The notes under the pieces are model-generated. The model was not told the DNA's origin, searched no databases, and was given only the letters and a program-made list of their open reading frames with translations. A DNA stretch of 64,000 bases. It comes from Sphaerisporangium fuscum. Lineage in GTDB: Bacteria > Actinomycetota > Actinomycetes > Streptosporangiales > Streptosporangiaceae. Shown here one piece after another: positions 1 to 8,510 of this stretch. Every line of letters starts with the position of its first letter. The first letter of the stretch is position 1. The position numbers and the translations under genes were made by a program. The stretch is from positions 51,285 through 115,284 of the forward strand of contig NZ_JAHDTF010000037.1 in assembly GCF_018531465.1 (NCBI RefSeq), written 5' to 3'.

Positions 1-1
1 C

Positions 2-154
2 ACCAAGCGCCGCTCCTACCTGGAGCAGAACGTCGCCGCGACCGACATCGCGCTGACCGCCGAGGAGCTGGCGGCGCTGGAGAAGGCGGCGCCGAGGGAC
101 GCGGTCGCCGGTGAGCGCTACGCCCCGGCCAACCTGCCGAAGATCAGATCCTGA
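2..154 (+). CDS. Aldo/keto reductase, C-terminal fragment (cut by window edge)
   Basis: Only the last 50 codons are inside the window, ending at a TGA. The fragment begins TKRRSYLEQNVAATDIALTA and continues with the ELAALEKAAP stretch. That pattern, a Lys-Arg motif followed by LxxN and then LTxEELAALE, is the usual C-terminus of NADPH-dependent aldo/keto reductases; the preceding residues normally contact the 2'-phosphate of NADPH. The substrate cannot be inferred from this piece. The gene converges on the small DUF5999 gene, with 12 bases between the two stops. The barrel and the catalytic tetrad lie upstream of the window and cannot be checked. Confidence 0.75.
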   Translation, partial: TKRRSYLEQNVAATDIALTAEELAALEKAAPRDAVAGERYAPANLPKIRS

Positions 155-166
155 CGCGGGCCCCGT

Positions 167-361
167 CTAAGCGGCATGGGCGCAGCACACCTGGTGGGGC
201 GGGACGCTGCGCCCGTCGGGCAGGAGCTCGCCGGTGTCGTCGAAGACCACCACGCCGTTGCACAGCAGACCCCATCCCTGTTCGGGGTGGTAGGCCACGA
301 GGCGGGCCGCCTCACGGTCGGGAGCGTCCGCCGACGGGCACGCTGGGGAGTGCCGGCACAT
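167..361 (-). CDS. Small DUF5999-family protein
   Basis: This is a 64-residue protein starting MCRHSPACPSADAPDREAAR and containing HPEQGWGLLCNGVVVFDDTG followed by ELLPDG. I recognise this pattern from the actinomycete DUF5999 family, whose members are short, start with MCxHxPxC and have no assigned function. An upstream in-frame ATG at 379 would add six residues. I chose 361 because the family begins at MC and a GAGGTG ribosome-binding site lies about six bases before it. The two Cys and one His at the N-terminus could bind a metal, but this is not established. The gene stands alone and converges on the aldo/keto reductase end. Confidence 0.8.
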   Translation of the reverse strand: MCRHSPACPSADAPDREAARLVAYHPEQGWGLLCNGVVVFDDTGELLPDGRSVPPHQVCCAHAA

Positions 362-658
362 CGCGTTCACCTCGATCATCGACGATGCGGGACACCGGTC
401 GGACCCTCAGCCGGACCAGCCGGATCCCTTCCATGGTGAGCTTCCAGTGCGCCACGCGACGGTCGCGAAACGCTCAATATCTCCACCAGAATCAGTAGAA
501 GACGGCAAATTCCGGGCCCTACTCGCCAGGCGGTGGGTGACGCCGCGCCCACCGCCGCCGCGACCGCCCCATCCCACGCCCCCGCCTTCGCAAAACCCCC
601 GCTCTCCGGAGCCGGGGCAGGGTTCGCCGCCCAGGGCCACCCGGCGCAGACTGGCTGT
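362..658. other. Intergenic stretch with no recognisable gene
   Basis: About 300 bases lie between the divergent DUF5999 and GlxA-type genes and should hold both promoters. The AT-richer patch around 470-510 is the likeliest promoter region for the rightward gene. A GGCGGTGGG/CCCACCGCC hairpin can be drawn at about 531-558. I found no convincing ORF here: the reading frames have biased, unnatural composition. Confidence 0.4.
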
Positions 659-1657
659 ATGGCAGTGGGCATCGATCCCGCGCCGACGGTCCTGTTCATC
701 GTCTCCGACGAGATCGCACTTCTCGACCTGGCCGGCCCCCTGGAGGTGTTCAGCGCGGCGAACGGCACCGGGGCCCGCTATCGCCTGGTCACCGCGTCGG
801 CCGGCGGACTGCCCACGAGCACCCTCGGCGGGTTCAGGCTGGAGGTGCAGTACGCCCTGGAGGAGTTCGACGAGCCGGTCGACACCCTCATGGTGATCGG
901 CAAGCGGGGGTGGGCGACGCAGCAGGAGCTCATAGCGCCGCTCCGCCGGCTCGCGCCGTCGGCCCGGCGGGTGACCTCGGTGTGCACCGCCGCCTTCGCC
1001 CTGGCCGCGGCCGGGCTGCTGGACGGCCGCCGCGCGACGACCCACTGGGCGCTGTGCGCCAAGCTCGCCGGCCAGTACCCCCAGATCGACGTCACCCCCG
1101 ACGCGCTCTTCGTCCGGGACGGCAAGATCGCCACCTCGGCGGGTGTCACGGCCGGGATCGACCTGGCCCTGTCCCTCCTGGAGGAGGACTACGGCGCGGA
1201 GGTCGCCCGGCGCGTGGCCAAGTACCTGGTGGTGTTCATGCAGAGGCCCGGCGGTCAGTCGCAGTTCAGCGCCCGTGCCCGCGTGCCGATCCCGCGCAGC
1301 GGCGGCGTCAAGGCGGTGCTGGACGCCGTGGCCGCCGACCCCGCGGGCGACCACTCGGTCGAGAGCATGGCCGAGCGGGCCGCCCTGAGCGTCCGCCACT
1401 TCGCCCGCAGGTTCCAGCAGGAGACCGGCGACACACCGGGCCGCTACCTGGAACGGGCCCGCGTGGAGGCCGCCCAGGCGCTGCTGGAGTCCTGCGACGA
1501 CGGCATGGACCTGGTCGCCCACCGCGTGGGGCTCGGCTGCTCGGAGACCCTCCGCCGGGCGTTCGTGCGGACCATCGGCACCACCCCGAGCGCCTACCGC
1601 TCCCGGTTCCGCACGACCACGCGACCGTGGCGGGAGGCGCGCGTCGTCGGCCTGTAG
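659..1657 (+). CDS. GlxA-family (DJ-1/PfpI + AraC HTH) transcriptional regulator
   Basis: This 332-residue regulator has an N-terminal DJ-1/PfpI-like (glutamine amidotransferase-like) domain at about 10-180, beginning TVLFIVSDEIALLDLAGPLE. A C-terminal AraC-type double helix-turn-helix follows at about 220-320, with SVRHFARRFQQETGDTPGRY and the end pattern RRAFVRTIGTTPSAYR. The conserved Cys of the amidotransferase-like domain is visible in TSVCTAAFALAAAGLL. These are cytoplasmic DNA-binding proteins; in the family the N-terminal domain senses a small ligand and is not usually an enzyme. An ORF extends upstream to 533, but the extra residues are proline/alanine-rich junk, so I start at ATG 659. 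The regulated genes are not obvious from the neighbours. Confidence 0.88.
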   Translation: MAVGIDPAPTVLFIVSDEIALLDLAGPLEVFSAANGTGARYRLVTASAGGLPTSTLGGFRLEVQYALEEFDEPVDTLMVIGKRGWATQQELIAPLRRLAPSARRVTSVCTAAFALAAAGLLDGRRATTHWALCAKLAGQYPQIDVTPDALFVRDGKIATSAGVTAGIDLALSLLEEDYGAEVARRVAKYLVVFMQRPGGQSQFSARARVPIPRSGGVKAVLDAVAADPAGDHSVESMAERAALSVRHFARRFQQETGDTPGRYLERARVEAAQALLESCDDGMDLVAHRVGLGCSETLRRAFVRTIGTTPSAYRSRFRTTTRPWREARVVGL

Positions 1658-1809
1658 AGCCCCATGGCCGAATTCGAGGCGTACATGTCTCTTTTCTCCC
1701 TGCAATGGCGGCACGAAGGCGGGTTACCAATGGGGGATACCGACACGACCGCCGTGCGAGGTCGTCTCCCCGCACGGCCGCCGACGTCATCTGCTCCGGG
1801 GAGAACACC

Positions 1810-2733
1810 GTGAATGACCTGTTCGCGACCGGCACGCGCGCCCCCCGCTCCGTCGACCGCCCGCAAGAGGTCGCCGTACCCGTGCAGGGGCCGGCCGCGG
1901 AGTCCTACCTCGGCCCGCGGGGCCGGCCGCTCCCCACCGAGGACGTGCGGGTCTGCCACGACGGCAAGGGGCCCGCCTGCCGGGGCGGCGAAGAGCCCGG
2001 CATGCCCGGCCACCGCGCGCTCCACCACATCCAGCAGGCCCAGCAGGCGATCGAGTGGGCCTGCGAGCGGCAGCGCCGGTTCACCACCGACGCCTCCCAC
2101 GAGCTGCGCACACCGCTCGCCGCGCTCCGCGTCCAGCTGGAGGAGGCCCGGCTCCACCCCGAGCAGACCGACCTGCATGAGCTGCTCGACAGCGCGCTGG
2201 GCGCCGTCCGCCGCCTGGAGAAGATCGTCGGGGACATGCTCACGCTCGCCGAGGTGGCGGCCGCCCGGGCGGGCGGATGTGAACCGCTCGACCTGGCGGC
2301 CCTGGTGGAGCAGCGGGTACGCGCACGGGTGGACCGGCTGCCGGTGCGGCTGCTGCTGGAGTACGGCGCGATCGTCGACGTCGTCCGCCTGGACATCGCC
2401 CGGCTGCTGGACGCCCTGCTCGACAACGCCCAGCGGCACGGCTGGCGCGCGGTCGACGTCGAGATGCGGCGGGACGGCGCCTACGCCGAGCTGCTGGTCG
2501 GCGACGACGGCCCGGGCATCCCGGAGGGCGAGTGGGAGCGGATCTTCCAGGAGTTCAGCAGGCTCGACACCTCCCGCTGCCGCGACCAGGGCGGCGCGGG
2601 TCTCGGCCTGGCCATCGCCTACGCCGTGGCGACCGCCCATGACGGCACGCTGTGCGCCGGCGTCTCCCCCGCCGGCGGGGCGCAGTTCCTCCTGCGCATC
2701 CCCCTGGCGGAGCCCCGGGCGCGCCGAAGGTGA
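1810..2733 (+). CDS. Orphan soluble sensor histidine kinase
   Basis: This 307-residue protein has the transmitter core of a two-component kinase. HisKA lies at about 85-150, with the phospho-acceptor His97 in DASHELRTPLAAL. The HATPase domain lies at about 190-300, with the N-box Asn206 in LLDALLDNAQRHG, the G1 box DDGPGIP and the G2 box GGAGLGLAI. The start is GTG 1810, six bases after GGGGAG; further upstream the frame is a shadow of the GlxA gene. The first 80 residues show no transmembrane helix and no HAMP or PAS domain, and no response-regulator gene lies next to it. It is either an orphan cytoplasmic kinase or a kinase that has lost its sensor half. The catalytic boxes look intact. Confidence 0.8.
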   Translation: MNDLFATGTRAPRSVDRPQEVAVPVQGPAAESYLGPRGRPLPTEDVRVCHDGKGPACRGGEEPGMPGHRALHHIQQAQQAIEWACERQRRFTTDASHELRTPLAALRVQLEEARLHPEQTDLHELLDSALGAVRRLEKIVGDMLTLAEVAAARAGGCEPLDLAALVEQRVRARVDRLPVRLLLEYGAIVDVVRLDIARLLDALLDNAQRHGWRAVDVEMRRDGAYAELLVGDDGPGIPEGEWERIFQEFSRLDTSRCRDQGGAGLGLAIAYAVATAHDGTLCAGVSPAGGAQFLLRIPLAEPRARRR

Positions 2734-2757
2734 CCGGCTCGCGGGCCACACGCCGCG

Positions 2758-3219
2758 TCAGCGGGCGTCGGTCACGATGCGCAGGCCGAGGCCGATGAGC
2801 ACCACGCCGGAGATCTGCTCCAGCCGTCGTCGCACCGACGGGCGTTCGAACACCAGGCGCGCCCGCCCGACGACCCAGATCATCCCGAGGTACCACACGG
2901 TGTCCACCAGGACCCAGATCAGCGCCAGCAGCATGAGCGTGACCGGGATGTCCGCGCCGTCCGGCACGAACTGCGGCAGGAACGACATCGCGAACACCGC
3001 CGCCTTGGGGTTGGCCACCGCCGTGCCGAGACCCAGCAGGTACGACCGGCGCAGGCCGGGGACGGCGGGGGCCTCCTGCCGTTCCGCGACGGCCCGGCCG
3101 CGTCGGGCCTGCCACAGCGACTGGACGCCCATCGCCACCAGGACGATCGCGCCCACGATCCGGATCGCCTCGTAGGCGATCTGCGAGGCGGTGACCAGCA
3201 CCGCCAGGCCGAACAGGCT
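2758..3219 (-). pseudogene. LysE/RhtB-family exporter, N-terminally truncated
   Basis: About 150 residues of a LysE/RhtB amino-acid exporter remain, including GLGTAVANPKAAVFAMSFLP (the family's NPKA motif) and three or four hydrophobic segments. Intact members have about 205 residues and start with the TPGP motif near residue 15. Here the family-like frame can be followed back only to about 3219 (LFGLAVLVTASQIAYEA) and then turns into unrelated sequence up to a stop at 3253-3255. The first 60 or so residues, including TPGP, are therefore missing. An internal GTG at 3201 could still start a short protein, but it would lack the first helices. The breakpoint coincides with a copy of a 13-bp direct repeat. 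Confidence 0.72.
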
Positions 3220-3307
3220 CCTCGCGGAGGAATTCGTCCGCGGGCCCAGCCCCTAACAGCGGCCGGCGTCCGGCTACGCGATGCGCAAGAGGTTGCTCCT
3301 CGCGGAG
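3217..3307. repeat. 13-bp direct repeat at a truncation junction
   Basis: GCTCCTCGCGGAG occurs at 3217-3229 and again at 3295-3307. The first copy sits exactly where the LysE homology ends, the second near the start of the recognisable nucleotidyltransferase remnant. The repeat could mark the microhomology of a deletion or insertion event, although a chance match in GC-rich DNA is possible. Confidence 0.4.
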
Positions 3308-3744
3308 CGCCTGTACGGTTTTCAGGCGCTCCGGCCGGTCAACGACCTCGACATCCTGCTCCACCCCGAGGACGCTGTGCGGATCGACCAGGTCATGCGC
3401 GCACTCGGATTCGCGCAGGGAAAGCTGTCCGTGGACGGCAAGGAGCTCGTGCCATTCGCGCGGAGAACGCAGGCATTCTGGCGGTTGAACCTCACGAACC
3501 TGCTGCCCTACGTGAAGGCCTCGTGCCGGGAGGCCGTGTGACCTTTACCGTGGACTTCGCGCTGGACATCTTCCGTGACAAGAACGACAGGAACGTGTCG
3601 CTGACAGACCGCCTGCTCGTCCGGCGAGCCGACCTTCACGCTGGCTCCGGTCGACCAGTTCATCGACCTCTGACCCACTTCTACAAAGAAGCGGTCCGTC
3701 GTTACTACATCGCCAGGGGCGCGGATTTGAAGCTGCTCGCGTGA
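3281..3744 (+). pseudogene. Nucleotidyltransferase-family protein, multiply frameshifted remnant
   Basis: The first frame (3281-3541) carries LRPVNDLDILLHPEDA, which fits the RPxxDxDxLL active-site signature of the uncharacterised nucleotidyltransferase family (NTP_transf_5 type). Family-like sequence then jumps frame. TFTVDFALDIF is read from 3523, PTFTLAPVDQFIDL in a third frame near 3630-3672, and LTHFYKEAVRRYYIARGADL back in the second frame. In intact relatives these blocks are collinear in one protein of about 300 residues. At least two indels, plus missing N- and C-terminal parts, make this a pseudogene. Such enzymes often sit in actinobacterial natural-product loci next to ABC exporters, as the broken exporter here does. 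Confidence 0.68.
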
Positions 3745-3793
3745 CGCGTGAACCATCACACCAGACCACCGTAAGCCTTAGGGGAGGCGCACA

Positions 3794-4300
3794 GTGAGCA
3801 TCGAAAACCATGGAAGTGGGCGCAAGGGGGCCCGAACACGGCGAGACGCTGTTCTGACCGAGCACGGTGCGCGAACCATGTTGGTCGCCGTCTCCGACCT
3901 GCTTCCGGCTGATTCCCCGCGATTGGAGGGGGAGAATCCGGATCACGTGCGCCTGCTCGCCGAGTCCGAGGAAGAGTTTCCACCGATCGTCGTCCACCGA
4001 CCGACGATGCGTGTGGTCGACGGAATGCACAGGCTCCGCGCCGCCGTGCTACGCGGAGCCGAGCGGGTTCGCGTCCTGTTCATCGATGGCGTCGATGAAG
4101 CTGACCTGTTCGTACTCGCCGTGGAAGCGAACATCGCCCATGGCCTGCCGCTCACGCTAGCCGATCGGCGGGCGGCTGCGGCCCGCATCGTTGCGTCTAA
4201 GCCGCAGTTCTCGGATCGCGCAATTGCCGCGGTGATCCCAGCCGGTCGGCAACGGCGCGAACCTGGATCGGGCTCTGACGCGGTGATCGCGACATGTTAG
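3794..4300 (+). CDS. ParB/sulfiredoxin-fold N-terminal domain protein, probably 3'-truncated
   Basis: The 168-residue product has a ParB-like domain at about 30-125 with IVVHRPTMRVVDGMHRLRAA, matching the DGxHRxxAA signature. An SDRAIAAV segment follows, which in full-length StrR/ParB-type regulators starts the helix-turn-helix. After that point the sequence changes to an arginine-rich tail, while another frame reads SRSATARTW. This suggests a frameshift near 4240 and loss of the DNA-binding half; relatives usually exceed 280 residues. The start is GTG 3794 after GGGGAGG. StrR-type proteins regulate antibiotic or RiPP clusters, so this may be the dead regulator of the neighbouring broken genes. 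Whether the short protein is still made is unknown. Confidence 0.55.
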   Translation: MSIENHGSGRKGARTRRDAVLTEHGARTMLVAVSDLLPADSPRLEGENPDHVRLLAESEEEFPPIVVHRPTMRVVDGMHRLRAAVLRGAERVRVLFIDGVDEADLFVLAVEANIAHGLPLTLADRRAAAARIVASKPQFSDRAIAAVIPAGRQRREPGSGSDAVIATC

Positions 4301-4399
4301 TTGCAAGGGTGGATCGAGCGTCGGTGGCTGGTTGAAGCGATGGAAGAGACCCTTCGAGCAGGTGTGAGCAGGCAAAGCGAACGGGGGGACCTATGTTGT

Positions 4400-5505
4400 C
4401 TCGGCCTATCTGAGTCCGCCGCGATCCCGGGCGTGCACAGTGGTGTAGATCCGGGTCTCCGACGAGCCAGCACGTGGTTCCCATCGGTCGCCCTCCCTTC
4501 CCCGGTGCATCAACTGCTCTTCGATGACCGCGCCTGCCTTTTCCACGATCAGGAAAAGCCCGACGAGTCCGTGAAGCCGGTTCAGTACGAGCACCAGGGT
4601 GCACGCCATGGCAGCGACGACTGCGGCCGAGATGGCTGTCACCATGTGGTGAGCTACCAGCGCGTCGACCGAAGAGCGCATGGCCAGCACGATACCGATG
4701 TTGGAGACGACCAGCCCATCTCGATGCCGAACACCGACTTGACGTCCAGATGGTGGGCTCGTCCAGCACCAGGAGCCGCGCGCCGCTCTGCAGCGCGTAC
4801 ATGGCCCAGGTCAGCACGACTTCCTGCCACTGCCCCCGAACAGATCGACACCGCCCCTGCGGGCCCGCGCGAGCGCGGAGTATCCCAGCCCCGGGGCAGT
4901 TCGGCCACCAGGCGGTCCAACCCCGCATCCGCGGCGGCCCGCTCGGCTCGCTCCCGATCCACAGGTACGGCGGCGTACCCCAGCGTCACGTTGTCCAGCA
5001 ACGACAGCTGGTAACGGACGAAATCCTGGAGCACGATGGAGATACGGCTATGCCACTGCCACTGCCGCGGGTCGAGGCGCGCCGGATCCGTGCCGTCCAC
5101 GGTGATACCCCCGGCCGTGGGGGTGTAGAGACCGCCCAGCAGTTTGATGAGCGTGGACTTGCCGGCGCCATTGAGACCGACGACCGCCAGGAGCTCACCA
5201 GGGAGGATCTCCAGGTTCAGCCCGCCGAGCACGGTGGAGCCCTTGCCGGGATAGGTGAACGCGACCTCCTCGAACCGCACACGTGGCGCCCTGAGGCTTT
5301 CCGCTGGTTCCACTGGCGAGGCCGCGCGGGTGTCCACCGCTCCGGCTACCTCTATCCCAGCGAGGACACCGGCTCGCTCGATCTCGATGTGCTCCATGAA
5401 CTGCCGCCGCCAGATGGAGCGGCTGACCAGCGCCGGGAGGATCACCAGAAGAGTGAGCCACCAGGCGAAGCTCGTCAGGACCGCGACGGCGGCAAGGGCA
5501 CGCCC
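4400..5505 (-). pseudogene. ABC exporter (fused permease/ATPase) remnants, frameshifted
   Basis: Reading leftward from 5500, a membrane segment and an ABC ATPase domain are clear. Walker A is GLNGAGKST and the Q-loop region is VLQDFVRYQLSLLDNVTLG. The frame breaks near the signature: GGVDL is in one frame and GQWQEVVLTWAMYALQSGAR plus Walker B LLVLDEPT in another. The DNA GATCTGTTCGGGGGCAGTGG lacks bases needed for LSGGQWQ. Right after LDEPT the homology switches to a membrane segment (4406-4690, AISAAVVAAMACTLVLVLNR) resembling the N-terminal half of such an exporter, so two pieces are joined. LSGGQW-type exporters are common in actinobacterial RiPP clusters. The upstream end is cut by the IS3 element near 5500. 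Confidence 0.68.
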
Positions 5506-6556
5506 AGCCCGCGACACAGAGCGGCGTAGTCCTTCGCGGTGTATTGCGCCCCGTGATCGCTGTGAAACACCGAGTCGACCAAACCGCCCCGGGTCGCCGC
5601 GGCCATCTTCAGCGCGTCGGCGACCAGGTCGGTGCGCATGTGGTCGGCGATCGACCAGCCCACCACCCGGCGGCTGAAACAGTCCAGCATGGTCGCCAGG
5701 TAGAGGAAGTCCCCGTCGCCGAGCGGAGATAGGTGATGTCGCCCATGTATTTCCTGTCCGGCTCAGGGGCGGCGAAGTCCCGCGTGAACCGGTCCGGCAC
5801 CGGTGTGGCGGCCGGGTCGGGGATGGTGGTGCGGACTCGTCAGCGTAGGCGTGTCCCGACGATGGCGAACGTCCACATCACCCGCGCGACGCGTTTCTCG
5901 TCGATCGTCATGCCCTTATCGCGGAGTCCGGCGGTGATACGCGGGAACCGTAGGTGCCGTCGAAATCGGCGTGCACCGCGCGGATCTGTTCGGCCAGGGC
6001 CGCGTCGGCGGCCTGTCGCACGGTCCGGTTTTCGGTACCAGCGCGCCACTTGTAGTAGCTGGCCCGGTTGAAGCCGATCACCTGGCACAACCGCTTCACC
6101 CCGAAGGTGTCCCGGTGGTCGTCAACGAACTGGAAGCGGTTCACCAGTGCGTCTCCCCCGGCGAAATATTCGGCCGCTGTGCAAAGAATGTCACGTTGGG
6201 TGGTGAGCTTCTTCTCGCTGGCCTCCAGCTCACGCACGCGGCCTTCCAACTGCCGGATACGCTCCGCAGCTTCGTCACTCGCCCCAGCGGGCTGCCGGGT
6301 GCGCCCGGAATCCGAGCTGGTCGGCGGCCTGACCGGCTCCTCACCGCAGAGGGCGCGCGCAGCACCCACGCGCGCAGGCTGCCCCGACTCACGCCCAGAT
6401 CGGCGGCGATGCCTTTGTAGGTCGCGCCGGGGGGACTCATAAAGGCCACGGCATCCGCCTTGAACTCCTCCGAGTAGTCCTTCAACGCCATCGGCGGTCT
6501 TCTCGCTTCCTCCGGGTCAAGCAAGATCCAGTATCAGCCTGTCCACCAACCTGGGG
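5500..6556 (-). mobile_element. IS3-family insertion sequence, 3'-truncated
   Basis: The element holds an OrfA-like HTH gene and an rve-type OrfB on the minus strand in the usual order. Its 5' end lies in the CCCCAGG-containing stretch near 6550. Its 3' end is missing: OrfB homology stops at CRGLGV near 5505 and runs straight into the ABC exporter remnant. The right terminal inverted repeat and the last part of OrfB are therefore absent, and target-site duplications cannot be identified. The exact boundaries are estimates. Confidence 0.7.
5502..6491 (-). pseudogene. IS3-family transposase OrfA/OrfB, frameshifted and truncated
   Basis: OrfA starts at ATG 6491 with MALKDYSEEFKADAVAFMSP and an HTH reaching GVSRGSLRAWVL. 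It then needs a frame change to reach the coiled-coil-like RQLEGRVRELEASEKKLTTQ. OrfB begins about VNRFQFVDDHRDTFGVKRLC. It breaks frame near 5950 (DFDGTYG) and again near 5700, between KYMGDITYLRSATG and MLDCFSRRVVGWSIADHMRT. Two catalytic acids of the DDE triad are visible, in YMGDITYL and FHSDHGAQYTAKDY. The third (Glu) would lie past the truncation. Beyond the one programmed frameshift normal for IS3 elements there are at least two extra lesions, so it cannot transpose by itself. Confidence 0.75.
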
Positions 6557-6581
6557 GAAGTGCCGCTAGCAGCATCGTGCA

Positions 6582-7085
6582 GTGCTCATCGCCGAGTCCC
6601 TGCAGTCTGTGCCACACGCGGACGTCGACGACTACTTCTGGCTTCCGACCTCTCCGCCCTATGTCCACAAGCGTCCCGTCAAGGATCGGCTCGCCTTGAT
6701 GAACGCGTTGTTCGCGCCACGGGACTCCTGGATTCTCTCAGGGACGCTGAGAGGCTGGGGTGATGAGATCATCGAGAAGGTCGACGGTGCCGTCTTCCTC
6801 ACCCTCGACCCACGCACTCGCATGGATCGGCTGATGAAGCGTGAGGTCCTCAGGTACGGCGACACGATTCAGTGCGGCGGGATCAACGAGGCGGCGCACC
6901 CCGACTTCCTGGACTGGGCGCGAGGCTACGATGACGTCGCCTTCGCAGGCCACAGCAGAGCCGAGGACGAACGATGGCTGGCGGGGCTCCGCTGTCCGGT
7001 TCTACGGCTGAACAGCGTCGAACCGGTCGCCGAACTGGCCGCCGCGGTGCTGCCGGTCAGGAAGAGTGTTTCGGAGTATCGATGA
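6582..7085 (+). pseudogene. P-loop (adenylate-kinase-like) NTPase lacking its P-loop
   Basis: The 167-residue frame starts at GTG 6582 with VLIAESLQSVPHADVDDYFW and contains SGTLRGWGDEIIEKVDGAVF and RMDRLMKREVLRYGD. These match the body of small AAA/adenylate-kinase-like ATPases: a DxDDYFW substrate region, then a lid with RxxREVxRYG. Intact relatives begin about 20 residues earlier with a GxSGSGTTTL Walker A loop. Here the homologous frame reaches only RAVLIAESL before a stop at 6567-6569, exactly where the IS3 element ends. The nucleotide-binding loop was therefore removed by the insertion. A shortened product might be made but should not bind ATP normally. Confidence 0.7.
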
Positions 7086-7536
7086 GCGCGGAGGACGTCC
7101 CTGTTGTCTCGACGGTTGAGAGCCGAATAGTCGATCTCTTCGTCGGAAGGAAGATCGGTGTTCGGTATCCCTGCCGTCCGCAGTTCTTGAGGGGCGTTGC
7201 CCGCTGCGATCCGCTGCGGTACCTGCTTCCAGCGGGAGGGCGGAAACTGCAACAAGTGATGTGCCTGCACCAGGTCCAGCGGCCGTTCCGGGACCCAGTC
7301 GTCGCTGATGCCAGGGGCGGTGGCGTGGCTCGCAGCGGCAGGTAGACCAGTGAGCGCGGGGACCGCGCTGCGAGCAACCACAGCGTGCCGACCCGTCGGC
7401 CATCCGCCCGATCGACATAGGTGTCGTAGCGTTCACGGCCATGGTCGTGCAACGCGGCGTTGTTCAACGGCCGGGCCGGACGGATCACTCGGTACGGCTC
7501 GAACCCCAGGCGCACGCGCTGCACCATGACCTTCAC
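7057..7536 (-). pseudogene. Unrecognised gene, apparent frameshift
   Basis: From ATG 7536 the first 75 residues look like natural protein (RVRLGFEPYRVIRPARPLNN, then ERYDTYVDRADGRRVGTLWL). After about 7320 this frame becomes Arg/Ser/Thr-rich and implausible. The adjacent frame instead reads natural-looking sequence: ISDDWVPERPLDLVQAHHLL, then AAGNAPQELRTAGIPNTDLP and DEEIDYSALNRRDN. I infer one coding sequence of about 150 codons broken by an indel near 7315-7330. I do not recognise the family and propose no function. Its 3' end runs into the end of the P-loop gene on the opposite strand. Confidence 0.4.
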
Positions 7537-7734
7537 CTGCCTTCAGCCGCCCGTGCCGATGGACCGGCCACGAAGATGATCGTGGTCGCCTTCGCGGTCG
7601 TGTCACCGAATTCCCCCGTTCCGCCGCTACGAATGATCCTGATCGTCAGGTCATTCGCGGAACGGACACGGTCATGCGGTCGCAAGCCGGCGCATCGGTG
7701 TCGGTCGTTGCGACCAGAGACAGATGCCGCCGGA

Positions 7735-8394
7735 CTATGCGGACGGTGGGGTGCCGGGGCGTGCCCAGCCTCGGCGTTCTCCTTCGTCGATGAGGTGGCG
7801 GCCCACCTCCCACAGGGACGAGGCGGCGTCGCCGATCACCGCCTTGCGTGATCTGATGTCCTCGGCCGTGACTCCAGGGCTCCGCCAGGTGCCACCGCGG
7901 GCCATCCAGTTCAGGAGCAGGGGCTGGAACCGGTCCATGGCCTTCGCGAAACGTGCTTCAGGAGAACGCCGGGCCTCGAATTCATCCCACAGAGCCCGTA
8001 TCCGGACCGCCTGATCAGCAGGCAGCAGACCGAACAGTTGATCTGCGGCTCGGGTTTCCCGTTCCTCCTGGTCCTCGCCGCCCGCAGCGTCATACAGCGG
8101 GGTGTCTCCGGCGTAGATCTCCACCAGGTCGTGCACGAGCACGAGCTGTACGGCATGCCCGACGTCAATCGGTTCGTCGGAGTATTCGGCGAGAATGATG
8201 ACCATCATCGCCAGATGCCACGAGTGCTCGGCGTCGTTCTCGCGACGGTCCGCCGACGGCAGAGGTGACTGCCGGAGAATCGTCTTCAGCCGGTCCACCT
8301 CGATCAAGAACGTGAGCTGTTCGAGGAGACGCTGCCCGATGCCGTCCGGCAGCGGATTCATGTCGATGAGCAGGCCAGGCTGTCGATCATTCAT
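7735..8394 (-). CDS. HD-domain phosphohydrolase (YfbR/HDDC2-like)
   Basis: This 219-residue protein has the metal-binding HD signature of HD_3-type phosphohydrolases. NDAEHSWHLAMMVIILAEYS supplies the first His residues, and VHDLVEIYAGDTPLYD supplies the His-Asp pair and a downstream Asp. Family members such as E. coli YfbR and human HDDC2 dephosphorylate (deoxy)nucleoside 5'-monophosphates. That activity is a family inference here. Starts are possible at 8427, 8394 and 8361. I prefer ATG 8394, since family-like sequence begins near LLIDMNPLPDGIGQRLLEQL. The gene is complete and uses ordinary high-GC codons, unlike its decayed neighbours. Confidence 0.78.
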   Translation of the reverse strand: MNDRQPGLLIDMNPLPDGIGQRLLEQLTFLIEVDRLKTILRQSPLPSADRRENDAEHSWHLAMMVIILAEYSDEPIDVGHAVQLVLVHDLVEIYAGDTPLYDAAGGEDQEERETRAADQLFGLLPADQAVRIRALWDEFEARRSPEARFAKAMDRFQPLLLNWMARGGTWRSPGVTAEDIRSRKAVIGDAASSLWEVGRHLIDEGERRGWARPGTPPSA

Positions 8395-8510
8395 GACGCC
8401 ATCGTTCCATGACCCGCCCTTGACCACCCGGCGACCCGGTTCCCTCGGTCATGGGTTCACATCCCGCCCGGCCTGCTGTCATGATCAGGCGCGAGTGGCC
8501 GAGCTTGTCG

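Noticed and set aside
407..1714. Long minus-strand frame (435 codons) opposite the GlxA-type gene
   Set aside because: Its Gly/Arg/His-rich composition has no domain. It is the antisense shadow of a high-GC gene whose sense frame has clear DJ-1 and AraC motifs.
4301..5014. Plus-strand frame of 237 codons over the ABC exporter remnant
   Set aside because: No recognisable protein character; the minus strand carries Walker A, Walker B and membrane segments.
7537..7734. Possible small gene between the broken unknown gene and the HD gene
   Set aside because: All frames are short and of unnatural composition; no start with a ribosome-binding site was found.
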